Source: JAUYIV01 sp035464675 (GTDB taxonomy: Bacteria; Actinomycetota; Acidimicrobiia; Spongiisociales; UBA11373). Taken from it: a stretch of 44,822 nucleotides of DNA. The DNA lies in NCBI GenBank assembly GCA_035464675.1, contig DATHSA010000079.1, forward strand, positions 1-44,822, written 5' to 3'. Below, piece after piece: positions 34,801-42,553 of the stretch. The notes beneath the pieces were generated by a model. The model was not told the origin of the DNA. It saw only the letters and a list, made by a program, of their open reading frames with translations, and did not search any database. The number at the start of each line of letters is the position of its first letter. Position 1 is the first letter of the stretch. The translations under genes were made by a program, and so were the position numbers.

Positions 34801-35361
34801 ATGAACGCCACCGACATCATCAAGGAATGGCCGGAGGAGTCGCGTGAAGCCGCTCAGCTGGTCATCGACAAGCGGGGTGAGCCGGACGAGAGCACCGATG
34901 CGATGCTCATATGGCGTGGCGAGAACGCCACCCCATGGAAGCGAGTCGTCGCGACGAAGACCTTCCATCCCCACGACTTCCCCGCACCGCACATCGACGC
35001 CGTCGAGTCGTACCTCGACTACAGGGTGCCGGTCGAGAAGTTCTCGGAACTCGCCGAGTACGACGGGAGCGTCATCTGCGAGCGCACCGCCGGCCTCGTG
35101 TCGGCCAGGTGCCACGACGAGGAGGCCAACTTCCTCGCGTTGAACCTGATGCACGACATCGTCACCGGTGAGAAGACCGTGGACGAGGCTCGTGCGTATT
35201 ACGCCAAGGAGTTCCTCGACTTCCGGCGCGGCAAGCCCACGCCGTACATGGAAGGGCTCCGCTTCGAGCCTTCGACCCAGGACCAGGGCGACCGGGACGA
35301 GAGGATGATCTCCAACGGGGAGATCGAACGCGCCGAGGAGCAGGGCCGGAGAGCGGCCTGA
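34801..35361 (+). CDS. Conserved-looking hypothetical protein (186 aa)
   Basis: A soluble, acidic protein starting at ATG with AAGGAGG (34784-34790) 10 nt upstream. It has no signal peptide or membrane helix. Notable segments are MLIWRGENATPWKRVVATK and KTFHPHDFPAPHIDAVESYL near the middle, and single Cys residues at SVICERT and SARCHDEE, which with the His residues could bind a metal. The C-terminus is charged and probably disordered. I do not recognise the family. A GC-rich hairpin follows, then a VOC-family gene on the same strand. Confidence 0.75.
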   Translation: MNATDIIKEWPEESREAAQLVIDKRGEPDESTDAMLIWRGENATPWKRVVATKTFHPHDFPAPHIDAVESYLDYRVPVEKFSELAEYDGSVICERTAGLVSARCHDEEANFLALNLMHDIVTGEKTVDEARAYYAKEFLDFRRGKPTPYMEGLRFEPSTQDQGDRDERMISNGEIERAEEQGRRAA

Positions 35362-35366
35362 CAGCG

Positions 35367-35419
35367 CAATCGAGCGGCCGGCCGGCTCGCCGCGCCCGGC
35401 GGGCCGGCCGGCGCGATCG
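35367..35419. repeat. GC-rich imperfect inverted repeat between two genes
   Basis: Arms built on GGCCGGCCGGC and GGGCCGGCCGGC flank a short GC core, with outer arms CAATCG and CGATCG. It lies between the 186-aa gene and the VOC gene and ends 1-2 nt before the AAAGGAG ribosome site of the latter, so it could terminate transcription or hide that site. Confidence 0.5.
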
Positions 35420-35432
35420 AAAGGAGATCTCA

Positions 35433-35807
35433 TTGGATCTGAAGCACTTCCCCGTCTACGCCAACGTGGCCGTATCGGATCTCGACCGGTCACGCACCTG
35501 GTACGAGGAGAGACTCGGCCTCGTCCCCGACGAGAAGACACCTGGCGGGTTCTGGTACCAGTTCGCCGACGACACCTGGCTGCATGTCTACAAGTCCGGC
35601 ACCGCCGGCTCCGCGAAGAACACGGTCGCCGGATTCACCGTCGAGAACATCGAGAAGGTGATGGAGGATCTGCGCAGCCGCGGCCTCGAGTTCGAGGACT
35701 ACGACGAACCGAAGACGGAGGACGGCCTGGCCACCTTCGAATCGAACAAGTCGGCCTGGTTCAGAGACCCCGACGGCAACATCTACGAGTTGAGCGAGAC
35801 GCTCTGA
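35433..35807 (+). CDS. VOC (glyoxalase/bleomycin resistance) family protein
   Basis: A 124-residue single-unit VOC protein. TTG start with AAAGGAG upstream. The fold shows as two beta-alpha-beta-beta-beta modules: NVAVSDLDRSRTWYEERLGL then WYQFADDTWLHVY, and GFTVENIEKVMEDLRSRG then AWFRDPDGNIYELSE. The terminal FRDPDGNxxEL is the most conserved family motif, with Glu as metal ligand. Members bind or transform small molecules; substrate unknown. Confidence 0.88.
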   Translation: MDLKHFPVYANVAVSDLDRSRTWYEERLGLVPDEKTPGGFWYQFADDTWLHVYKSGTAGSAKNTVAGFTVENIEKVMEDLRSRGLEFEDYDEPKTEDGLATFESNKSAWFRDPDGNIYELSETL

Positions 35808-35847
35808 GAGAAGCAGGAGGCTGAGCCCGAAGAGGGCTTGCCGTCGA

Positions 35848-35902
35848 CCCCATCCGGCCTCGCTTCGCTCGTCCACCTCCCCCGCCGGAGCGGGGGAGGA
35901 CG
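35848..35902. repeat. 55-bp dispersed palindromic element, copy A
   Basis: It begins CCCCATCCGGCCTCGCTTCG and ends GAGGACG. Internally it holds a perfect 10-bp stem (CCTCCCCCGC / GCGGGGGAGG, tetraloop CGGA, 35876-35899). It aligns without gaps to copy B at 37433-37487, with 45 of 55 positions equal by eye. Confidence 0.72.
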
Positions 35903-35958
35903 TCGTGGTCATCTACACGTGCTTTGGCGAAGCGGGGGGAGAGGTCGTCGTAACTCGG

Positions 35959-36126
35959 TCAGCCCCTTCGGCGGGGGACGCCGCGAACCAGGGTCCAGGA
36001 GACCGTCACCGGACCCCGTCGGGGACAGATGGGGGCGAGGTCCCCGGCGCGAAGGAAAAGGCGGTGGCCATGGGGATCCACCCACCAGCCATCGATCGGC
36101 ACCGCCTGGCCGTTCCATCTGATCAT
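35959..36126 (-). CDS. Possible 55-aa small protein
   Basis: ATG at 36126 with GGAG 5 nt upstream and a minus-strand TACCGT box further up. The peptide has a compact, protein-like composition: IRWNGQAVPIDGWWVDPHGH, then LRAGDLAPICP and TVSWTLVRG. The pattern DPHGHR...L..G...P.CP...W.L resembles short bacterial proteins seen as stand-alone genes, but I cannot name the family. It lies alone between a VOC gene and a DsbB-like gene, divergent from the latter. The rest of 35808-36206 holds a 55-bp palindromic repeat and no other gene. Confidence 0.42.
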   Translation of the reverse strand: MIRWNGQAVPIDGWWVDPHGHRLFLRAGDLAPICPRRGPVTVSWTLVRGVPRRRG

Positions 36127-36167
36127 GCCTTCTCCATCGTCACACCTGCGGGGGACCTGAACGGGGA

Positions 36168-36177
36168 ACGGTAACCT
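36168..36177. promoter_or_regulatory. Overlapping divergent -10 boxes
   Basis: Plus strand TAACCT (36172-36177) points to the DsbB-like gene at 36207. Minus strand TACCGT (36168-36173) points to the 55-aa gene at 36126. The two boxes share 2 bp, so the promoters would compete. Confidence 0.35.
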
Positions 36178-36206
36178 CCGCGGCGACTTCCACGCTTCGA
36201 GGCCCA

Positions 36207-36809
36207 ATGTCTGTCAACACCGTCTCCACCTTCTTCGCGGTCGGCACCATCGTGCTCGGCCTCGGGGTCATCGCCGTCGGGCTGCTCTGGCTGACCGCCC
36301 GGGTGTCCACCGGCGCGGCGGGCGCACTGGAGGGCCTCGCGGGATATCTGCGCGGCTATGGCCTGTGGATCGCCTGGCTCATGGCGCTCACCGCGACACT
36401 GGGGAGTCTCTACTACTCGGAGATCGCCGGGTTCACACCGTGCGAGTACTGCTGGTATCAGCGAATCGCCATGTACCCGCTGGCGATCGTCCTCGGAATC
36501 GCCGCCTTCCGGCGTGACCACGCCGTCCGCCGCTACGTGCTGCCACTGGCGATCGTGGGGGGCCTGATCTCCACCTATCACTACACCATCCAGCACTTCC
36601 CGGATCTCGACGCCGGCTCGTGCAACGTGTTCGCACCGTGCACCGCGGCGTGGGTGTGGAAGTTCGACTTCGTCTCGATCCCTCTCATGGCGCTGGTCTC
36701 GTTCGCCGTGATCATCACCGCGTTGGCCCTCGACCGCCCCGGGCTTTCGGCCCTGGACTCCAAACTGGCGATCGTCCAGGGTTCGATGCCAGAGCAGGAG
36801 GATTCATGA
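36207..36809 (+). CDS. DsbB/BdbC-like disulfide bond formation membrane protein
   Basis: A 200-residue membrane protein with about five helices. The quinone-side redox pair is CEYC (C79, C82) in TPCEYCWYQRIAMYPL, and the periplasmic-side pair is C139 and C145 in GSCNVFAPC, the standard DsbB/BdbC layout. An additional N-terminal helix (about 8-30) precedes the four-helix core. It would reoxidise an extracytoplasmic thiol oxidase using quinone. It is coupled by ATGA to the TlpA-like gene downstream, whose product is the likely partner. Confidence 0.9.
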   Translation: MSVNTVSTFFAVGTIVLGLGVIAVGLLWLTARVSTGAAGALEGLAGYLRGYGLWIAWLMALTATLGSLYYSEIAGFTPCEYCWYQRIAMYPLAIVLGIAAFRRDHAVRRYVLPLAIVGGLISTYHYTIQHFPDLDAGSCNVFAPCTAAWVWKFDFVSIPLMALVSFAVIITALALDRPGLSALDSKLAIVQGSMPEQEDS

Positions 36810-37429
36810 CCAATCGACGCGGTCCGGCAAGACCTTTCCCCTGGGTCCCTGTGCTCGGGGGCGTGGCAGCGATCCTGCTGATCACCGTCGTCATCCTGAC
36901 CTTCGATGGAGGCGGGGACATCCCCGAGCAGTTCGGAGAGCCGACGATCAGCGGTTCGGCGCTCCCCCGTTTCGCCGACGACCCGGCCAGCGACCCGGCT
37001 ATCGGCCTGCCCATCCCCTCGGTCCAGGGCGCCGACTTCGAGGGCAACCCGGTGTCGATCACCAACGACGGGCGGCCAAAGATCATCGTCTTCCTCGCCC
37101 ACTGGTGCAGCGTCTGCCAGGCAGAGGTGCCGGTGGTGCAGGCATGGGTCGACTCCGGGGGCCCGCCCGAAGGAGTCGACATCTACTCGGTGCCGACCAG
37201 CACGGCGGAGACCAGGACCAACTTCCCGCCCTCCGAATGGCTGGAGCGGGAGGGCTGGACCAGCCCGGTGCTCGTCGACGACACGGCCTATTCGGTCGGC
37301 GACGCGTTCGGGCTGAACGCGTTCCCCTTCTTCGTATTCGTGCGGGCAGACGGGACGGTGGCCGGCCGCTTGACCGGAGCGCTGCCGGCGGAGGTGCTCA
37401 CCGAGATCGCCGACAGCCTGACGAGCTGA
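36806..37429 (+). CDS. Membrane-anchored thioredoxin-like (TlpA/DsbA-type) protein
   Basis: A 207-residue protein from the ATG at 36806, which overlaps the stop of the DsbB-like gene. One N-terminal membrane helix (about 14-32) is followed by a thioredoxin fold with active site WCSVC (residues 100-104) in IVFLAHWCSVCQAEVP, the cis-Pro region NAFPFFVFV and the usual GRLTG near the end. Together with the upstream protein it forms a thiol-oxidation pair acting outside the membrane. Confidence 0.9.
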   Translation: MTNRRGPARPFPWVPVLGGVAAILLITVVILTFDGGGDIPEQFGEPTISGSALPRFADDPASDPAIGLPIPSVQGADFEGNPVSITNDGRPKIIVFLAHWCSVCQAEVPVVQAWVDSGGPPEGVDIYSVPTSTAETRTNFPPSEWLEREGWTSPVLVDDTAYSVGDAFGLNAFPFFVFVRADGTVAGRLTGALPAEVLTEIADSLTS

Positions 37430-37432
37430 CAC

Positions 37433-37487
37433 CCCCATCCGGCCTCACTGCGCTCGTCGTCCTTCTCGACCGAAGCGGAGGAGGACG
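37433..37487. repeat. 55-bp dispersed palindromic element, copy B
   Basis: It begins CCCCATCCGGCCTCACTGCG and ends GAGGACG. The central stem is weaker than in copy A (7 of 10 pairs). It lies in the 67 bp between two convergent genes. Confidence 0.7.
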
Positions 37488-37496
37488 CGGAGTTCC

Positions 37497-38636
37497 CTAG
37501 ATCCCCAGTCGGTCCGCCAGGATCGCCCGATGGTGTGCCGGGGAGCCGAAGAGCAACTCGTCGGTCTTGGCGCGCTTGAAATACAGGTGGGCGTCGTGCT
37601 CCCACGTGAAGCCGATGCCGCCGTGGATCTGGATCGTCTCGGCCGCGCAGTGGAAGAAGGCCTCCGAGCAGTACGACTTGGCGAGAGGGGCGACGATCTT
37701 CACCTCGTCGTCGCCGGCCGCCACCGCCCACCCGGCGTAGTACGCGGCCGACTTGGCCGACTCGACCTCGACCAGCATGTCGGCGCACTTGTGCTTGATC
37801 GCCTGGAAGGACCCGATCGGGCGTCCGAACTGCACCCGGTCCTTCGCGTACTGGACAGACATCTCCATGCACTTGGCCGCCCCGCCGACCTGCTCGAAGG
37901 CGAGGGCCACGACGGTGCGGTCCAGGGTGTCGGCAAGGGCGGACCAGCCGCCGCCCGGAGAACCGAGGATCGCCGACCCCGGGACCCGAACACTCTCGAA
38001 TGTGATCTCGGCCTGCTTGCGGGTCTGATCCATGGTCTCCAGGCGCCGGCGGGTGACGCCGGCGGCGTCACCGGGGACGACCACCAGGCTGATCCCGTCC
38101 TCACCACTCGATGAGTCGTCGGTGCGGACCACGACGATCAGGGTGTCGGCGGTGTGGCCGTCGACCACGAACGACTTGACGCCATCGAGGACGATCTCGG
38201 AGCCGTCCTTCTTGGCGATCATCGTGATGCCGTCGGCATCCCAGGATCCGTTCTCCTCCAGGTGGGCAAGGGCCACGGTGCGCTCCCCCGAGGCGATGCC
38301 GGGAAGGAGCTCCTGCTTCTGGTCCTCATTGCCAGCGGTCAGGATGAGGTCGGCGCCGACGACGACGGTCGACAGGTAGGGGGATGGGAACAGGGTGCGG
38401 CCCATCTCTTCCATGAGGATGGCCTGCTCCATGAAGGTGAAGCCTGCGCCGCCGTACTCCTCGGGGATCGCCATGGCCTGCCATCCCTGAACAGCGATCT
38501 CCGCCCACAGGGATTCGTCGTACCCCTCCTCGGTCTCCATGAGGCGGCGCACCACCTCCGACGGCGACTTCGATTCGAGGAACCGACGCGCCGTCTCCCG
38601 GAGCATCTCCTGTTCTTCGCTGAAGGCGAAGTTCAT
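37497..38636 (-). CDS. Acyl-CoA dehydrogenase
   Basis: A 379-residue FAD enzyme oxidising acyl-CoA to enoyl-CoA. The ATG at 38636 has TTGGAGG upstream and opens the family N-terminus (NFAFSEEQEMLRETARRFLE); TACGCT (minus strand, 38669-38674) is a likely -10. Typical motifs are PEEYGGAGFTFMEQAIL, KDRVQFGRPIGSFQAIKHK and the FAD/dimer motif QIHGGIGFTWEHDAHLYFKR. The central FAD-contact segment is degenerate (VALAHLEENGSWD), as in many FadE-type dehydrogenases of actinobacteria that act on sterols or work as heterodimers. No partner gene is adjacent. Confidence 0.93.
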   Translation of the reverse strand: MNFAFSEEQEMLRETARRFLESKSPSEVVRRLMETEEGYDESLWAEIAVQGWQAMAIPEEYGGAGFTFMEQAILMEEMGRTLFPSPYLSTVVVGADLILTAGNEDQKQELLPGIASGERTVALAHLEENGSWDADGITMIAKKDGSEIVLDGVKSFVVDGHTADTLIVVVRTDDSSSGEDGISLVVVPGDAAGVTRRRLETMDQTRKQAEITFESVRVPGSAILGSPGGGWSALADTLDRTVVALAFEQVGGAAKCMEMSVQYAKDRVQFGRPIGSFQAIKHKCADMLVEVESAKSAAYYAGWAVAAGDDEVKIVAPLAKSYCSEAFFHCAAETIQIHGGIGFTWEHDAHLYFKRAKTDELLFGSPAHHRAILADRLGI

Positions 38637-38762
38637 CGAGCCGTCCTCCAACACCTAGAAGTCTGCGAAGCGTAGTAACGCCCCGATCCGGACCCGGCGG
38701 TAGGGCCTTTTCGCCCTTCGGCTGCCAGAGTGTCCCCGACAGGTTGCGCAGAGAGGGACGGA

Positions 38763-39701
38763 ATGCAGTTCGGACTGATGACGGAGCCCCAACTCGGGAT
38801 GACCTACGACGAGTTGCTCGGCGCTGCCAGATTCGCCGAGGAGTCGGGGCTGGACTCCTTCGCGCGGTCGGATCACTACCTGTTCCCGGCTACGGCCGAG
38901 CCGCCGCATGCGACCGACGCGCTGGCGACCCTCGCCGGACTGGCTCGCGAGACGAACCGCATCGACCTCTGTGTGCTGGTGGCACCGATCACCTTCCGCC
39001 ACCCTGCGGTGCTCGCCAAGATGGCGGCCACCATCGACGAGATGTCGGCGGGCCGCTTCGTCCTGGGGATCGGAACCGGCTGGATGGATGAGGAGCACGA
39101 GGCGTTCGGACTCGAGTTCCCCGATCTCAACGAGCGCTTCGAGCGGATGGAGGATGCTCTCCAGTACCTGTGGCACGCGTTCGGGCGGACGGGCGGGATC
39201 TTCGAAGGAAAGCACTACGCGCTCGCGAATGAGGACGTGCGCCCCAAGCCGACGGGCAAGATCCCCCTGATCGTGGGCGGGAGTGGCGAAAGGCGGACGC
39301 CCCGCCTTGCCGGCACGTACGCCGACGAGTTCAACTTCGGGTTCCGGCCGCTCGACGAGGTGAAACTTCGGATCGACCGGGCGCGGAACGCAGCGGAGAA
39401 GGCCGGGCGCAACCCCGACGACCTCCGGATCAGCATCATGACAGGAGTCGCCGCCGGCATGGACCGGGACGGCCTCGAGCGCATGCTGACCCGAATGGCC
39501 GAAGCAGACCCAAGGGGCCGCTCCGCCGACGAGCTCGAAAAGGCATATCGCGACCGGGGCGCACCCATCGGCACCGCCGAGGAGCTGCGCGAGCTCTTTT
39601 CCACATACGAGGAGGCGGGCGTGGACCGGATCCATGTGCAGCACCTGGGCCCGTTCGATCGCGACGTCCTCGAGGAGCTCTTCGCCGCCGTCCGAGGCTA
39701 A
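38763..39701 (+). CDS. LLM-class (luciferase-like) F420-dependent oxidoreductase
   Basis: A 312-residue TIM-barrel oxidoreductase. ATG with GAGAGGGACGGA upstream. Motifs are FARSDHYLFP, RIDLCVLVAPITFRHPAVLA, FVLGIGTGWMDEEHEAFG and IPLIVGGSGERRTPRLAG, all standard for the F420-dependent LLM subgroup; use of F420 rather than FMN is inferred from the family. The substrate is unknown. It lies 46 bp upstream of sufC on the same strand, but sufC appears to have its own promoter. Confidence 0.92.
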   Translation: MQFGLMTEPQLGMTYDELLGAARFAEESGLDSFARSDHYLFPATAEPPHATDALATLAGLARETNRIDLCVLVAPITFRHPAVLAKMAATIDEMSAGRFVLGIGTGWMDEEHEAFGLEFPDLNERFERMEDALQYLWHAFGRTGGIFEGKHYALANEDVRPKPTGKIPLIVGGSGERRTPRLAGTYADEFNFGFRPLDEVKLRIDRARNAAEKAGRNPDDLRISIMTGVAAGMDRDGLERMLTRMAEADPRGRSADELEKAYRDRGAPIGTAEELRELFSTYEEAGVDRIHVQHLGPFDRDVLEELFAAVRG

Positions 39702-39735
39702 GCGCCCAGCCTTTCGATACGGGTACAGCCCGCTT

Positions 39736-39741
39736 TACCCT
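39736..39741 (+). promoter_or_regulatory. -10 box (TACCCT) of a leaderless promoter for sufC-sufS-sufU
   Basis: TACCCT is followed by 6 nt and the ATG at 39748. The intergenic space to the upstream stop is only 46 bp. Confidence 0.55.
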
Positions 39742-39747
39742 GTGCGC

Positions 39748-40503
39748 ATGCCCGAAGCCCCCCTTCTCGTCATCGAAGACCTACGCGCCTCGGCCGAAGG
39801 CCACGAGATCCTCAAGGGTGTCTCGCTCACGGTCCAGCGCGGTGAGATCCATGCGCTGATGGGACCCAACGGATCGGGCAAGTCGACGCTCGCCAATGTG
39901 TTGCTTGGGCATCCGGAGTACGCGATCACCGGTGGTCGGATCCTCTACAAGGGCGAAGACATCGTCGAATGGACGCCCGACCAGCGCGGAAGGGCCGGGA
40001 TGTTCCTCGCGTTCCAGTACCCGGAGGAGATCCCCGGCGTATCGGTCGTCAACTTCCTCCGCAGCGCCCTCAGCAACCGCACGGGCACGGAATACACGGT
40101 GCTCGAGCTGCGGCTGAAGGTGGCAGACACCATGAAGGAACTGGGCATGGAGGCGAGTTTTGCCGACCGCTACCTCAACGAGGGCTTCTCGGGTGGCGAG
40201 CGGAAGCGGAACGAGGTGCTCCAGATGGCCGTGCTCGAGCCGGAGCTTGCGGTCATGGACGAGACGGACTCGGGGCTCGACATCGACGCGCTGAAGATCG
40301 TCGCCGACGGCGTGAAGAAGCTGTCCTCACCCGAGCGGGGCTTCCTGATCATCACCCACTACCAGCGGATGCTCGACTACATCACCCCCGACGTGGTCCA
40401 CGTGTTCATGGACGGCCGGGTCGTCGAAACCGGCGGCCCCGGCCTCGCCGAGCGGATCGAGCACGAGGGGTACGAGGCCTTTCGCGGGGAACACGCACGG
40501 TGA
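39748..40503 (+). CDS. sufC: Fe-S cluster assembly ATPase SufC
   Basis: A 251-residue ABC ATPase of the SUF system. Walker A is GPNGSGKST (39-47), the Q-loop is FLAFQYPEEIPGV, the signature is FSGGERKRNE, and Walker B is LAVMDETDSGLDIDAL, with the SufC-specific DETDSGLD. It powers the SufBCD scaffold that builds Fe-S clusters. The ATG at 39748 fits both the family N-terminus and the TACCCT box 6 nt upstream. SufB and SufD are not in the window, although most actinobacteria encode them just before sufC. Confidence 0.95.
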   Translation: MPEAPLLVIEDLRASAEGHEILKGVSLTVQRGEIHALMGPNGSGKSTLANVLLGHPEYAITGGRILYKGEDIVEWTPDQRGRAGMFLAFQYPEEIPGVSVVNFLRSALSNRTGTEYTVLELRLKVADTMKELGMEASFADRYLNEGFSGGERKRNEVLQMAVLEPELAVMDETDSGLDIDALKIVADGVKKLSSPERGFLIITHYQRMLDYITPDVVHVFMDGRVVETGGPGLAERIEHEGYEAFRGEHAR

Positions 40504-40531
40504 GTCAGGAGCGAGGACGCGACATGGTTCA

Positions 40532-40611
40532 GCAATTCGCAATTTGCAATTCGCAATTCGCAAGAGACGCGTCGGACGATCCGGCGAATCGCGAATCTCG
40601 AATCGCGAATC
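40532..40611. repeat. Two heptanucleotide arrays, (GCAATTY)4 and (GCGAATC)4-like
   Basis: 40532-40559 holds GCAATTC, GCAATTT, GCAATTC and GCAATTC. 40584-40611 holds GCGAATC, GCGAATC, TCGAATC and GCGAATC. The first is AT-rich against the genome. Both lie in the 130-bp space between sufC and sufS, inside the presumed operon. Confidence 0.85.
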
Positions 40612-40633
40612 GCGCCGCCCGGAGGGCGGCCCT

Positions 40634-41860
40634 GTGACCGATCTCTCCCATCTCCGCGCCGATTTTCCGATCCTCTCGCGGGAGATGCACGGGAAGCCCC
40701 TCGTCTATCTGGACTCCGCGGCGACCACGCAGAAGCCGGTGCAGGTGCTCGACGCCATGGACCACTACTACCGGCATCTCAATGCCAATGTCCACCGGGG
40801 CGCGTATCAGCTCTCCGAGGAAGCGACCGACGCCTACGAGAGCGCTCGCAGGAAGGTCGCCGGGTTCATCAATGCCGGCTCCAGCGAGGTCGTCTTCACC
40901 CGCGGCACCACCGCTGGGATCAACCACATCGCCTACGGGTGGGGTCTGTACCACTTGAAGCCCGGCGATCGGATCGTCTTGTCGCACATGGAGCACCACG
41001 CCAACGTGGTCCCCTGGCAGCTGATCACCCGCCACACCGGAGCGGAGCTCGCCTACCTGCCCTTGACCGACGACTACCTCGTCGACACCTCCCGAATCGG
41101 CGAGCTGGTCGACGATACGACGAAGGTGGTCGCGGTCTCCGGCATGTCCAACGTCCTCGGATCCTTCGGCCCGGTGGCAGAAGCGGTGGAGGCAGCGCGG
41201 GCGGTGGGTGCGATCAGCGTCATCGACGGCGCCCAGCTGATCCCCCACTCCCCCGTCGACGTCGGGGCGATCGGCGCCGACTTCGTGGTGTTCAGTGCCC
41301 ACAAGATGCTCGGACCGACCGGGATCGGCGCACTGTGGGGCCGGATGGAGCGTCTGGAGGAGATGGAGCCCGCCGAGGGCGGGGGCGAGATGATCCGCGA
41401 CGTGAAGCTGACCGAGTCGACCTGGGCCGAGGTGCCCCACAAATTCGAGGCGGGAACCCCCCCGATCTCCGAGGCCATCGGGTTCGGCGCCGCCGTCGAC
41501 TATCTGACCGACATCGGCATGAGTGAGGTGCGCAAGCACGAGATCGAGATCACCCGGTATGCCCTGGACAGGCTGACCGAGATCCCCGACCTGACGATCT
41601 ACGGTCCGCTCGACGCCGACAAGCGCGGCGCCGCGGTGTCCTTCACGCTGGCCGACATTCACCCCCATGACCTGGCGACGATCCTCGACCAGGAGGGCAT
41701 CGCGGTGCGGGCCGGCCACCACTGCGCCAAACCCCTGATGACGGTGCTCGGCGTGCCGGCGACCGCCCGGGCGTCCTTCTACGTGTACAACGTGCCGGAG
41801 GAGGTCGACGCCCTCGTCGCCGCCCTGCACAAGGCGAGGAGGATCTTCGGTGTCGCTTGA
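40634..41860 (+). CDS. sufS: Cysteine desulfurase SufS
   Basis: A 408-residue PLP enzyme that removes sulfur from cysteine for Fe-S cluster synthesis. The GTG at 40634 has GGAGGGCGG upstream and opens the family N-terminus (LRADFPILSREMHGKPLVYL). It shows LDSAATTQKP, VFTRGTTAGIN, the PLP-binding Lys in FSAHKMLGPTGIG and the catalytic Cys in VRAGHHCAKPLM. Type II SufS enzymes need an activator; SufU, encoded next with an 11-bp overlap, is the expected one. Confidence 0.96.
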   Translation: MTDLSHLRADFPILSREMHGKPLVYLDSAATTQKPVQVLDAMDHYYRHLNANVHRGAYQLSEEATDAYESARRKVAGFINAGSSEVVFTRGTTAGINHIAYGWGLYHLKPGDRIVLSHMEHHANVVPWQLITRHTGAELAYLPLTDDYLVDTSRIGELVDDTTKVVAVSGMSNVLGSFGPVAEAVEAARAVGAISVIDGAQLIPHSPVDVGAIGADFVVFSAHKMLGPTGIGALWGRMERLEEMEPAEGGGEMIRDVKLTESTWAEVPHKFEAGTPPISEAIGFGAAVDYLTDIGMSEVRKHEIEITRYALDRLTEIPDLTIYGPLDADKRGAAVSFTLADIHPHDLATILDQEGIAVRAGHHCAKPLMTVLGVPATARASFYVYNVPEEVDALVAALHKARRIFGVA

Positions 41861-42299
41861 CGAGTTGTACCGACAGGTCATCCTCGACCACTACCGCAGC
41901 CCCCGCCACTCGGGCCACGTCCAGGACGCCGACGCCACCGCCGAGGGTCAGAACCCGCTCTGTGGCGATGAGGTGACGATCGAGCTGCGGATCGAGGAAG
42001 GCAAGGTCACCGACGCCGCGGTCCGCGGCCGGGGATGTTCGATAAGCCAGGCGTCGGGGTCGATGATGGCCGACAAGATCGTGGGCCTCTCGACGAGCGA
42101 AGTGGACGAGTTGGTGCACCGTGTGAAGCGGCTGCTCGACATCGAGCCGGGTGACCCTGGCGTCGACCCGGACCGCCCGGGAGAAGCGCTCGGCGACCTC
42201 GAGGCGCTCGCCGGAGTGAGGCGCTTCCCCGTCCGGATCAAGTGCGCCGACCTCCCGTGGACCACTCTCCAGGAGGCGCTGGGCAAAGTCGGCGGTTGA
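41850..42299 (+). CDS. sufU: SufU sulfur-transfer protein
   Basis: A 149-residue IscU-fold protein. GTG start overlapping sufS by 11 bp. Zinc/sulfur-site residues are C38 and D40 in NPLCGDE, C63 in RGRGCSIS and C131 in RIKCADLPW. The insertion between the second and third Cys is the SufU-type one. It accepts persulfide from SufS. Confidence 0.94.
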   Translation: MSLDELYRQVILDHYRSPRHSGHVQDADATAEGQNPLCGDEVTIELRIEEGKVTDAAVRGRGCSISQASGSMMADKIVGLSTSEVDELVHRVKRLLDIEPGDPGVDPDRPGEALGDLEALAGVRRFPVRIKCADLPWTTLQEALGKVGG

Positions 42300-42328
42300 G
42301 GACCAGTTCCGCCGGGTAGGTCGAGCCC

Positions 42329-42511
42329 ATGGCACGCAATCGCCTCACACCACCGACCGTCGCCGCGTTCTTCGTCGCAGTCGTCCTGATCGCCATCGGG
42401 ATGCTCGGCTACTACACCGACGCGCTCGACCTCGACACCGACATCGCCTTCTTGCTCGTATCGGGCGGAGGGATCCTGCTGGTGATCGCCAGCCTCTTCA
42501 AGGGAGTATGA
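42329..42511 (+). CDS. Small two-helix membrane protein (60 aa)
   Basis: ATG start. Two hydrophobic helices (about 10-27 and 39-57) flank a polar loop, YYTDALDLDTD. Short proteins of this form are common in actinobacteria and lack known function. It lies 29 bp after sufU and may be transcribed with it; a hairpin follows at 42534. Confidence 0.68.
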   Translation: MARNRLTPPTVAAFFVAVVLIAIGMLGYYTDALDLDTDIAFLLVSGGGILLVIASLFKGV

Positions 42512-42533
42512 CGGCGCGATCAGCGCGGCAGCG

Positions 42534-42553
42534 GACGGCCTGCGAAGGCCGTC
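42534..42553. terminator. Bidirectional hairpin between convergent genes
   Basis: GACGGCCT-GCGA-AGGCCGTC: a perfect 8-bp stem with a GNRA tetraloop, lying between the suf-side genes and the convergent VOC fusion, whose stop it overlaps. No T-run follows on either side. Confidence 0.5.
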
